A stretch of DNA of 64,000 nt from positions 41,945,733 through 42,009,732 of the forward strand of contig NC_068571.1 in assembly GCF_025698545.1 (NCBI RefSeq). The letters run 5' to 3'. The notes below the pieces were generated by a model that searched no databases, was not told where the DNA came from, and worked only from the letters and a program-made list of their open reading frames with translations. The position numbers and the translations under genes are program-made. Each line of letters begins with the position of its first letter. Positions within the stretch are counted from its first letter, which is position 1. Shown here in pieces: positions 1 through 11,639 of this stretch. Source of the DNA: Gossypium raimondii (Eukaryota; Streptophyta; Magnoliopsida; Malvales; Malvaceae).

Positions 1-3000
1 ATCCTTTGAAATTACACTATTATTTTCATGTATCTCATTTTTCTCTCTCTATTATTGAATTGTTTTACAACAAATTGTAATGTTTTGATAATTGTGCCAA
101 TTGCAAAACAAATTGAAAAGTTAAAAAGAGTGTAGATTATGTATAGAATGAATCATAATCAGCCCATAGATTTGTAAATTTCACCTTTTTTGTGAAAATT
201 TTTCAAAATTCTCACTTTGGTGAAACAAGCTAAAATATTTTTACGTTTTGCAATTATCAATGGTTGGAGTCAACATAAGGGGTTCGTTGGGTTAATTTTA
301 TTATTATTATCCTCATTTTTCAACCACTTCCACAAATAATAAAATATAAATTAAATAAATCTTCAAGTTTAGGGTAAGTCAATCATTGCATTAATTTCCC
401 ATCCTTGCCGGTTAACTCGGCTTTGGTCGGGTTCACATATATACCATTTCATATATTTAATGCATTAACTTACTTAGCTCACTTTCTTAGAAATATAGTA
501 AATACAATTTCCTATATAATAATTTTTATTATTATTTATTATTTTTGGGTAGTTGTGTCACAAGAAAAAAACAACAAACATTCGTTGTTTGTAGGCGATG
601 AAGGACAAACTCCACCAACATAACAAAAATTTCAGCCTCAACTTCAATAGAACGTTATGACAAGTTGACAATTAGCTATATCACAACTCAAGCACGGCAT
701 ATCAAGAGTGATTACAAGCACTTAATACGATAAAAAAATTAATCGCAGATGATCCAAAACAGTGGGTAAAAATCGACAAAAGAACCAAACATCTACCAAA
801 TTGGAGAGGGTGGTGACAAAATCATCTATAAAACCACTTCTAGAAACAAGACTATCTGCATAAATTTAGTTTGAAGTACGTGATAATTTTTTGTATTCTT
901 TATAAAATTTAATTTAATTACCGGGCAGCTCCAATAAATATCTTTAAAAAAATTACTCGAGAAATCAAAATATAAAAAGATTAATTTTAAAAGAAAAAGA
1001 ACTCAAATTTTATAATGAATTGTTGATCAATTTATAACCTATAGATGAAAGGAAGGTCTACATTGTGACGTGTCTAGGCATTCATAGGAAAATTGTTAAA
1101 TATCACTTTTGGTCCCTCTATTATGACTGAAATTAAAATTTAATCTTTATACTTAAATTCTACCGTAATTTGGTCCCTAATTTTTTAATAATATTTAGCC
1201 CAAATTGTTAATATTGTTGATTGATTAAATTTTTATTTAGATTTAAAAAACTATACTAGCAAAAATTATTTTAACATGATGAGTTGGAATAAATTTTTAA
1301 ATTTTATAAATTATACTAATGGTCAAATTTTAATTTTGGTCCCTATGCTGCACACAAATTTAAGATTTAATCTTTATATTTCAATTTTTAACATAATTAA
1401 GATTTAATCTTTATATGTCAATTTTTAACATAATTTGGTACCTCAACTTTTTCAACGTTATTGGTTAACCTAAAAACATTATTTCGATTAAAATGAGGAT
1501 GTACTTTCTAAGAGTTGTTACTTGTTAAATTCACATTCATTGCAATGTCTTTTCTTGTTACATGGTTATCGTGTGAGTATTTTATTTTAAATTTGAAATG
1601 CCACTCTAGCGAATTTAACAAAAAAATTTAATGGTGTTAAAATTAGACATGTATTTTTAAAATTTAAAAATAGAGGACTAAATTCTTAAAAGTAAAAATA
1701 TAAAGACTAACTTTTAAATACATGGAGAATAGAGAGACTTGAAGTATATTTTAACCTTAAAATTTTACTCTAAATGAAACAACTAATCCAAGGTGAAAGC
1801 TAGTAAGAAAGTATACTAGTTAATATAAAAGTAATGTGTACATAACTTCAAACACTAAATACCAACTCATGTCCACCTTAATGTTTTGTGTTGAAGAAAG
1901 GACTACGGCGGTACCATTAGCCACTTGGATGTAATTATTCAACCATTTTTGAGTTGTTGAATTGGTATATTAATTACTTCAATTATTGTTAACTCTTATT
2001 ACTATTTATTATATACCATTTGTTTTTAATTATGAGACTTTTAGAGAGATTTTCGACTTTTATGCAATGTTTACAAAGTATTGTTTTCGGTGAAAATTTT
2101 ATCTACTAATTCTATCGAAAACTCGAGTATTTAAAAAGGTGAAGAGTTCATAGTGCGGGACTATCTTGTTGGGTTCTTTAACAAGTGAGCTACTAAAGAA
2201 ATTGAGGAGTTTGTAATTGGAGGTAAAACTTAGCTCATTTAAGGCATCAGTTCAAACCCCCCATCGATTGCCAACTCTGCAAGTTCTTTGGGCAGTTCAC
2301 TTGTTCAAGCACTCGAACAAGTACTCTCACTCTGTGAATTTGCTGTCTCTTTAAGAACTTAAGCTTTCCATAGAGTTTGAAGACACTTTATAGACTTCTC
2401 TTAAAAGTGTCGAAAATCCCTCAACAATGATAATTTTTTTTATTTTTAAGATTTTTTATAGTAAAGACTTGGCTGATATGATAAGTTGAGATCTTGGGAC
2501 TTAGATCACCGGGGTTAAAATTCAGTCTGTGTAAATTATGTGTAGGCAAATTAGGTGAGCTGGGTTAGCTTATTAAGTTAATTATGTATGTAGTTATGTG
2601 CTTATAACGTGGGAAATTAATTAAAATAAATAATATGGGTAGAGATTAAGTTATATATTTTTATGTGACCGAAGACGTAATTCCACCCGCGTATTGACAT
2701 ATATCTAATTTATAGCTTTTAGAATGATTGAAACAAAACATTATCATTTTCGGGGGTAAGCTATAATTTTATCATATATAAACTTAAATTTTTTTTTATA
2801 AAATTTAGAGAATCTAAAACAAATTTTCTCATTTTACAAAGGCCAAAGCCCTTGCCTGTCCTTACCTTCGTCCTTAAAAGGATAGATATTAAAATTCGAA
2901 ACTCAAATTCGTTAAAGATGATTTTTTTTAATAATACTTATTATATAAACCAATTTAATTAAATTCGACCCGTTCATATAAGTAAATACAAAATATTTAT

Positions 3001-4555
3001 TACACATTTATTTAATACGAATTTAAATTTGTATCACCTTATCTCACCCCAATGTTGTATTAAAAAAAATTAGAAGCATGAGATGATTTTATTCTCAGGA
3101 AACTTTGTCCTTAATATGGCATTTACTAAACAAATCATTAATTTTTGGAGCCTTTGAGTTTTAATAAATTAAGAAAAAGGTAAGAAAGAGAGGGATTTTC
3201 CTTGATTAATGTTTGGACATCCTAATTAAGTGGCCTGAAGAGACAGGGCTTTTGGATTTATTAAGGATATGGATCTTGTCGGCTACATCAAAACTAATTT
3301 GTTAAAATATCAAAAATAAAATTTAATTTGTCTTTCATTTTGCCCTTTTTGTAACTACTACTCCCAAATTATTAGCCGCTTTTGTCCTCAGCTTTAGACA
3401 GCATACCGTAAGAATCTTATTTCTTAAAATAAATAAGTAATTACTTTTCCCATAAAAAATATCAGATATATTTAAAAATTGAACTGATAATTTTTTCAAT
3501 TAGATTCTTAATTTCTTTTCTATATTAATTGGTTTATTCGATTTGATTTATGGATTTGACACTCTAAGATTATATCACATTATCACTTGAATTTTTTTAA
3601 AAAATTACAATGCCTTTATATTTTTAAATAAATTTTGGTATTTTTAGATTATTTATATATTTTTCAAAATTTTATTGTAATGAAGTGTACAATCTTAAAG
3701 TGTCACGTCATCGATCTTGATAAAACCCAAAAAATTCAAAGACTAAGTTAAAAAGCCACCAAATTCCAAAACTAAATATTACTTTTATCGAAAAAAAATG
3801 GTATATGTGAAAGAACTTGTTTTTGTGTTTGAGAAGGATTTATTCAAATTATTTTATTATTTAAAATATAGTTTTAAGAGGAGTAAAATTAAAATTTTCA
3901 ATGAAAATGTGCTTTTAAGTATCAATCATTTTATGTACAAATTTGATTTAGAGTATGAATCTAGATTTGAACAAAATTCAAAGTTGTTTTTGTTTTGTTC
4001 TATACATATTCTTTTTGTCATCTAGCACTATAATAATTAATTAATTATTCTTTATTTGTCTCATTTTTTATTTTAAAGGTAAAGTTCACTTTGAGACAAA
4101 ATAATAATTTAGTCATTATAATTATAATTATAAACTGACTAATTAATAATGCGTTTTGCTGTCTTTTTTATATTATTTTATTTGCATACTAATTAATTCA
4201 GTAATTATTAAATTTAATCAGCCAAAAGGAATTCCATGTTTGCTTTGCTATGCAATTTTCATTGATAAAAGTACTATGTTTTTATTATTGATGCACAAAT
4301 TATAATAGGTGATTAATGAGTTAATTATTATAAAATTTCATTACTACTATAACTTTTGCTATTTCTCCTTTTTTCTCAATGAGAATTTTACTTTTTTAAT
4401 TTAAAGGTAAAATATCAATTAAAATCATAATTAGAAGTAAACTTTACCCAAAGACCAATTATGCACTTATGATTGACTAAACTAATTCAATTCTAAAAAT
4501 TAAAAAATTAATATTTTAATTTTATTTATCATATCTGTTCTTTTTAATAGAATAT
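1..4555. other. AT-rich intergenic stretch, no gene seen
   Basis: No reading frame here shows a recognisable domain; the longest open frames (405-623 and 3798-4025, plus strand) have low-complexity composition typical of AT-rich noncoding DNA. A dispersed repeat around 1085-1760 is listed separately. The rest is simple AT-rich sequence. Confidence 0.6.
1085..1760. repeat. AT-rich dispersed repeat, family unknown
   Basis: The block has several copies of a 'tttggtccct' type phrase and ends in a segment with 'aaaatagaggactaaatt' (about 1665). A closely similar segment recurs at 18960-19320 ('aaaatagaggactaaatt' near 19240). No terminal inverted repeats or coding sequence were seen, so the superfamily is not assigned. 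Confidence 0.45.
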
Positions 4556-4559
4556 TTAA

Positions 4560-4675
4560 AATTATTTATAGTCCCTCGCCAACTCTTAAATAGGAGAATA
4601 ATGCGTTTCAGTGCATTCAAACTCTCGTCCTCTTATACTGACAACAATACCAATACCAATTAAACTAAGACTTAA
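4560..4675 (-). repeat. SINE-like, tRNA-related repeat
   Basis: Read on the minus strand, the block starts with a stretch resembling a pol III A box (ttagtttaattggtattgg) and about 30 bases on has a B-box-like gagtttgaatgc. A short unique-looking body and an AT-rich tail follow. I recall this arrangement from a common cotton short repeat, but the family name is not known to me. No target-site duplication was identified. Confidence 0.4.
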
Positions 4676-4689
4676 TTTAACCATGAACC

Positions 4690-7186
4690 ATTCACTTTTT
4701 AATTTCACGGACGAAGTGGGTAGGGTAAAACTATTTGTAGCTATACACCAAACCCTGGATCGAAGGCTATGCCAGGCCAAGAACTCTAAAGAAATAGGTA
4801 CTGTAACATGGATTTTAGGAAGAAAGAACATCCTTGTGACTTGATGAATCTTTAAGATATTATTGTTAATTATCATGTCCAGAAAATCATAGAGGCAAAC
4901 CCTCTGTTATATATATATAGTTTATTTTTCATACGAGTTTACAAAATTTTAAGTAAATATATAATAAAATGATAAATTTTTATTTAATCTTAAAAATTAA
5001 ACTGTGAATATATATGTCAATATAATGATAAATTTGTAATTTTACCTCTCATAAAAATATATAGTATGATCTTAGGCCCCACCTAGGAAAAAAATTTTAA
5101 CTTCACCTTTGTCCATTATAATTTTTCTTAAAATATATTAAGTAGAAGCATTCGGATTGAAAATTACATATGGTATTAAAGGTTCAAACATTCCAAATAA
5201 AATTACTCATTATAAAACGCAAATCGACTCGATCTAAACCGAAATAATCTTGAATGAAACAATACACAATTGAATTTAAACTATAATGAATTTAGACAAA
5301 TTTAACACATAACTTAGACGAGATGTAGGGACTCGAACATAAACATTTAAAATTTTAAAATTAACTATAACCTTATCAACACAATCAATACCTAGTTAGC
5401 CTTGCATAACAAATGACACTAATTTGATGAATATGTATCTATCATATGTATAAATTGAATGTTCAAAAGAGAAGAAATATTCCATGGGTGACCCGGCGAG
5501 CAGGCCATTTTTGCCAACCCTCGTGATCTTGCCTCATTGCTCTCATTAAATGATGTTTCAAGTATACACCCAAATCCCTTTTTGACTGGAAAATAGGGAA
5601 ATCAATATGAAATTTTCTGTCATTAATGATCTTCAACATATGCATATGCATATGCATCAAAGCTGAAACTTGACTCTTATCTGCAAAAGGAATACCGAAA
5701 ATTTAATATTTTTTTCAATATTAGTTTCGATATGATGTACTGGATCTTAACTTGCCGACTTTTTTTTTAATATTAAATTCTGTATTAAATTGAAGTATAA
5801 TATTTTATTCGAGCTTTATGCATTGTGATTGAATAATAATATCGCGCTTCGTTTAAGTGTTAAATACAAAAGTAATCTATGATTTATAAATAAATATTAA
5901 TAATTTTATTTAAATATAATATATTTTTTGAGTTTATGATTTATGATTATATAATTTTCGATTTTAATTTTAAATAAAATTATTAATATTATTTATAAGG
6001 ATTTCATTATTAGTATTTCACTAATAATGAAATATCGTGCATTGACAATATATGAAACTCATGTATCAATGATACATTAAATATTACTTTCTTTTATTCT
6101 AAATTCTGAAATATTTTTATAGTAAACTATGTGATTTACATTAACAAAATGTTGGGTGAATTGTATCGATTCTTCTATATTTTATCCAAAAATAATTGAA
6201 ATAAAATGTTGAAACACAAAATTGAACTTCATAATATAGCAATTAAACTATACTATTTATCTTAATATATTAATATAAATATGAATCAAATTTATAGCAC
6301 CCTTTAAACAATAAAATACTTAAAAACATATGTACAAGAGATTTCGTTCTTCTTTGAAGAAAAATAATGGAAAAAGAAAACGTGAGGCAATTTAACTAAA
6401 ATTATATATATAAGAATTAATTACATGCTTTTGAAAAATGGTCAAAAAATCAAAGTTACGTGTCTATGTTGCATGGCTGACCACTGGCGTACGCCCCCAG
6501 CGTCCAATCATATCCTGATTCTGCATTTAATATTTTTAATTCCTTTGCCACCATTTTTCAAAATTTTGTTGAATTTATTATAATTTGTGAAAATAATTTA
6601 AATTTTAAATTTAATAAAATTTCAGGTGATAAAAATTTAAATATGAACCCTCACAACCGAGAATTAAATGCTCGATCTTTTATACATTTAATATAAAGGA
6701 GTGAAATAATTTTCCAAAAATCAAATGTTGAATTGCGGTGTTAAGATTTCATAAATGACATTGGTTCATTGTACGGTATATTTGATTCTTATTCAGAATA
6801 GACTGCACCATTATCTTTTACTATAATTGTATGGGAAAATCCAATCATTTGACACCAGAAAGTTAAATACACATGAATCAAGCCAATAAAACAAAACGCC
6901 TTGGCTCTACATTTTATGTTATTTCTGCCATATTTGTATATAAATGAAAATGCAAACCGAACTTTCTTCTTATTGGATGGCAAAGAGTAATAAATATAAT
7001 ATAATGCATGTTGATACTTTAATATGTTTACATCCAATCCCAACACTGTCACTTGCCGTAACCATTTACAAATCAAAACCCTCAAATTAAACAAATGCTT
7101 TTAAACATGATTCTACATTATATTTGAGTTTATTCTTTTTTTATTACTACCAATGCACTCTTAAAATTTTAGTATTTTAGACATTA
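4690..7186. other. Intergenic AT-rich stretch
   Basis: No supported gene. The short open frames near 4690-4876, 5463-5660 and 6789-7094 match nothing I recognise and have no exon signals in support. A small run of alternating atgcat/catatg repeats lies at about 5638-5657. Confidence 0.55.
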
Positions 7187-7610
7187 GGAGTGAGCATTCG
7201 ATTGAGTCGACTTGAATCGAGTAAAAATATTTCGAGTTGACGAATCTTATTTTAGCAACCGAACTCAATTTTATTTTTTTTCGAATCGAGTCAAATTGAG
7301 TCAAGTTAACGAATTCTCTTATTTATGCTCAATGTTGTGTTTACATGGACCAGTTATTTAACTAGTAGACGAAATACAAGATTGTTTAACTACATAAGGT
7401 TGATGGGTAAACATTTATTAAAACGACGTAGTTTTGCCTTTTGACTTAACTTTAGAAAAGATAAACATTTATCAAAACGATGTAGTTTTTGTCTTTTCTT
7501 ATTCAAATTTTTAAATAACTCGAATTGTGTAATTCATATTCGAGTTAAACCGAAAATTTTAATTTTTTTTTGAGTTAATATGAATAACTCAAACTATTTA
7601 ATTCAAAATT
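7187..7610. repeat. Tourist-like MITE, truncated copy of the GGAGTGAGC family
   Basis: Starts after a TTA with ggagtgagcattcgattgag and continues through many 'cgagtt/aactcg' words. The same start (ggagtgagcatttgat, also after TTA) opens the longer copy at 9864-10482. The expected inverted far end is not visible here, so this copy looks truncated at about 7610. Confidence 0.5.
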
Positions 7611-7617
7611 TAAATTT

Positions 7618-7750
7618 AGACTAGCTCCAAGTGGTATCACATCTAGATTCATATCCTAGAAGTCATGGATTTGATCCATGCCTTACACTCTTCAAAGTCA
7701 TGAATTTTCATCATGCTCTTCGACCACAATCCTTCTGCACTTTTAAGCAT
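7618..7750 (+). repeat. Possible tRNA-derived SINE fragment
   Basis: A tRNA-like pair of pol III boxes is suggested by tagctccaagtggt (A-box-like) and, about 40 bases on, ggatttgatccatgcc (B-box-like). It does not fold as a complete tRNA, so it is better read as a SINE head or chance similarity. A related 'caagtggtaagat' string occurs near 17370. Confidence 0.25.
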
Positions 7751-8040
7751 AATTTAGTCCAAATAAATTCAAATCAAATTTCAATAAAATTAGCATTAAC
7801 TATTTAAAGATACCATTTAATGTCTAATATATCAATTGGTTCCAATTCAACAGGCAGTGCAGGCCAGCTTGTTAGATCATCACTGACCACTACCTTTTTT
7901 TTTCTTTTACTATATTCCATAAATTTATTTTATCTTAACAATAATTAAATTTGTCAAAAAAATTATTGACATTATTACTTTAATTCCGGATGTTCTGTTT
8001 CTTGTCTAGTACCTGACATGACATGGGTTTAATAAATTAA

Positions 8041-8184
8041 AGGTGAGTTTGGATGGACGATTGGGTGTGGTGCGGTGCGGTGTGTTTAGTTTATTTTTTA
8101 TCTCACGCTACAGTATCTAATCTCACCGCCACCGCTGTTTTTACACTAACCGCAGGTAAATACACCGTCCATCTAAACTCACCC
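8041..8184. mobile_element. Tourist-like MITE with TAA target duplication (144 bp)
   Basis: Flanked by TAA at 8038-8040 and TAA at 8185-8187. The ends are near-perfect inverted repeats: ggtgagtttggatggacg on the left, and the reverse complement of the right end reads gggtgagtttagatggacgg. The interior is short and noncoding. The same family is found at 45883-46021, and its right end is strongly similar to the left end of the PPR-carrying element at 14658. The 3-bp TAA duplication fits the PIF/Harbinger (Tourist) superfamily. Confidence 0.85.
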
Positions 8185-9863
8185 TAAACCAGTTTAATAC
8201 GACAAATCAAACCCCACAAGAAAAGGTAAAAGATGATAAAATGAAAATGACATGTAATTTGAAAGGTTAATTTCATGATAAATCTATTAATTTTATATTT
8301 TTTATGTTAATTAACTAAATATAAAATATTATCAAAAATTTGTGTAAACTATATCATAGTCAGTCAATTATCAATAAATTCTTTTTTGTCACTCTATGAA
8401 AAATTACAAAATACTCACTCAAGATTTTGTCTTTCTTGATCACTAGTCGTTAAACTAGTAACAAAAATAACTTGGTAACTTTTAATATTGGCATATTAGC
8501 AACTTTAACCCTCAACATTTATACATTGCATCAATTTAATATTGATTCTAAAAATTTAGTCTCTTTTTTTTGTAGTTTTGCTTTTCTTTGTGACATTAAG
8601 GGTTAATTTTAGAAAAATGAGAAAATATAAAAATTATTATCTTAAATTTTAAGTATTTTTATTTGGTATATTTTCAATTAAATTTAACCGATAAATTCAT
8701 TTTTTAACTTTTTAAATAAACTATAAAGCAAACTAAATTATACAATTTATAAATGTTAACGGTCATATATTTTTAAAATCAATACTAAATTGACACAATG
8801 TATAAATGTTGAATATTAAAGTTACTATTATGTCAAATTTAAAACTAACGTATCATCTTTCCATTAGTTATTTAACAATTGATGATTAAAAGGACAAAAT
8901 CAAATAATTGAGAAATTATTTTATAAATATTAATTTTATATTGATAAGCAAGTCTTGTGTTTGTTGCGTGATTTGGTGTTCATTTTTATTCGAATGTAAT
9001 GATGGGTTAGTGGTGGAGTGCTTTTGTTGCTTTAGGGTAATTTAAAAATGATTTATTAGCTTAATTAAGTGATTAAGAAAGTATTATAATATTTAATTGT
9101 TTAATTTAAAATATATATATTTCTTTTGGGTTAAAAGCGGTGGTCGGTGCTTGGTCCAAAACCAGAAATTGTTAAAACTAGCGGCGGCGACACGAAGAGT
9201 AAACCGCCATATTGGAATATTTTAAATGTGTGTATATTTATAAAACACTAATACGCGGGAGAGGAGTTTTGATAAGTTCCCCAATGAGTTCACCGTCACA
9301 GATCTCTGGTTTGACATTGACCTTTTTAATTTTTTAATTAATTAATTTATTACATAATGTCTAATTTAACCTTTAATTATTTTAGTTAAATTTGACTTTA
9401 ACTTTTTAAAAAGAGTCAAAATTGATTATTATTTTTCTTTAAAGAGTTGAATTAATTTTTTACACAATTCTTGACAAAAATGTTAAAATTTTAAATATGA
9501 TAGTCCGCATGACAATTTACGTGTACTTCGTGGTAATTTTTATGAATTTCTTTTGTACTTTTGAGTTTTTTAATATTTTATAAATTTTAAATTATTTGCT
9601 AATGTGGCATATAGGATAAATAATGTTATATCATAATGAAATGCATGTGATTTACCCAACAAGTTATCACGTCAACATCATTAAAATTTATTTTAGTCGA
9701 TATTTTCGTTAAAGAAAACCAATTTAACTATTTTAACAGGTTCATAACTAAATTTAGCTCAAAATACGAATAAGAGTCAAATTGATAGAAAATGTAAATA
9801 TTAAGGACTAAATTTATCATTATATCATAGTTAATCAATTAACCATGTTTAAACCACTCTTTA
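8185..9863. other. Intergenic AT-rich stretch
   Basis: No gene recognised. A GC-richer patch at about 9130-9310 (ggcggcggcgacacg) stands out in base composition but has no usable reading frame or splice structure. Confidence 0.55.
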
Positions 9864-10482
9864 GGAGTGAGCATTTGATCAAATCGAGTAAAAAATTTTC
9901 AAGTTAATTGAGTGGACGAGTTCTATTTTATCATTCTAACTTGATTCGAAATTTTTTCGAATTAAGTCGAGTGAAATGAAATTTGAGTCGAGTCGAATCA
10001 AGTGAAATCGTTCGAGTTAAATTAAAAAATTAAACATGTCAAATTAAAATATTGTTACAGTACTATAACTAATTCCATGTTAGATCACATAAATTTGAAA
10101 CCATATATATTTAAAAACTTTTTCAAAGAAAAATGATAAAAAAAGATACTTTAGTATGATAAACTTGAATCATTATTTAACTTATTTAGGTCCCAAAATT
10201 ATTATTTTAGAAATTTTTATAATATTTTAAAATATAAATTTTAGAATTTTAAAATTATTTTGAAATTATTTTGTAATTTTGTTGAGAGAGACCAATTTGC
10301 TTATTTTCAAAATTGAGGAACCAAAGTGGTATTTACATCAATCATTATTCAAATTGTAAAATTCAACTTGACTCAAAACTTAAATTACTTATTCAAGTTT
10401 ACTTGAATAACTCGATTTGATTAACTCAAAATTCAAAAAAAAAAATTTCGAATCAAATCGAGTTTTTCTCACGCTATCACTC
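9864..10482. mobile_element. Tourist-like MITE, about 619 bp, GGAGTGAGC family
   Basis: Bounded by TTA at 9861-9863 and TTA at 10483-10485, matching a 3-bp TTA/TAA duplication. The left end is ggagtgagcatttgatcaaa; the reverse complement of the right end starts gagtgatagcgtgagaaaaa, and both ends share a tcgattt-type segment in inverse orientation. The interior is AT-rich without coding capacity. A partial copy lies at 7187-7610. Confidence 0.6.
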
Positions 10483-11011
10483 TTAACTGTTAAAATTTAG
10501 CAGCAGGACCAAACTTTTAGCTTGAAATTTGCTCAAAATTTGCCCAATTTATTATTAACTAAATTTAGGGTAAGTTACTCAGTTTTTGTTAATAACTTCA
10601 CAATATAATTTAGATTGGTAACCAAAGATAATATGGGCTCCAATGCTTTTTATGTTATTACCCATGACGAATCTTTTAATTAAGTTTAGAGGATTTAATT
10701 AAAATTTTAAAAATTTTAAGAGTTTGATTAGAATTTTTTTAAAAAAAATTGGGAGCCTAATTAAATTTTATTGAAATTTTTCTAAGGAAAATTGAAGTTT
10801 TTAAAAAATTTGTGCCCCTGGCCACCATTATGGTCCGTCCTTGGTTCTTACAAGATAAACATATGTTCTCTAATATTTAAGTTAGTACCAAAGTTTCATA
10901 AAACAAACAAACAAAAGAAAAAAGCAAGAGCCTAAAATAGTAAGAAAGAAGTGAAAATGGAGATAAAAGAAAGACCATGTGAGAGTAATACTTACAACTT
11001 GTGCCCCTAGA
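10483..11011. other. Intergenic, repeat-like AT-rich DNA
   Basis: No gene. A stretch at about 10680-10850 that ends in 'gtgcccctggccaccattat' resembles eroded ends of other dispersed repeats in this window. Confidence 0.4.
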
Positions 11012-11229
11012 CACGGGGATGGATGCAGGGGGGGCTGAAGGGCAGTCACCCCCTTTGGAATTTTCAGATTTTAAATGTTATATATAAATTATCATTTATT
11101 TTAGATTTGGTGTCTATATTGTATAACATTCGCCTCCTTGGTCAAATTGTACTTCATACAATTCGCCCCCTTAAGCTATAATGTTATTTTTATAATAACA
11201 GAGTATCTTCAGTTTTTAATTATATAACT

Positions 11230-11230
<1 letters not shown>

Positions 11231-11261
<31 letters not shown>
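11231..11261. repeat. (TAA)n microsatellite
   Basis: About ten uninterrupted taa/aat units inside the hAT element. Confidence 0.9.
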
Positions 11262-11639
11262 CAAATATTAATGTATGATGGACCTTGAAAAACTAAACTT
11301 AAAGGCTCAACATGGACTTTAAAGTCAAATTTCAAAATTAATTGATCTAGCCCATACCCATACATATTAGGTTAGTGATTTTCTTGTATTTTGATTTGTA
11401 TGTCTTGCTAAGGAATTATCTTCCTCTGGTAAGGCGCCGACATTGCTGAAACAAAAAGAAAGGAGCTTGATACCGAAACTCAGAGTGCAAAGTAAAAAAT
11501 ACAAATTATCTTCCTCTTGGTTCCTTACGCAAAAGACCTCTCGATAATTTTTTGCATAAATTATGTTCTTTATTTATTTGACTTATTATTTTTTTATTTT
11601 TCCTATTATGTTGTTGTTTAATATATTATTACAGTCTTC

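Noticed and set aside
2150-2420. tRNA-like phrase 'cagttcaaaccccccatcg'
   Set aside because: The surrounding bases do not form acceptor, D and anticodon arms, so it is not a tRNA gene.
5463-5660. Minus-strand frame starting MMHMHMHML
   Set aside because: The start is produced by an atgcat repeat; no homology recognised and no gene context.
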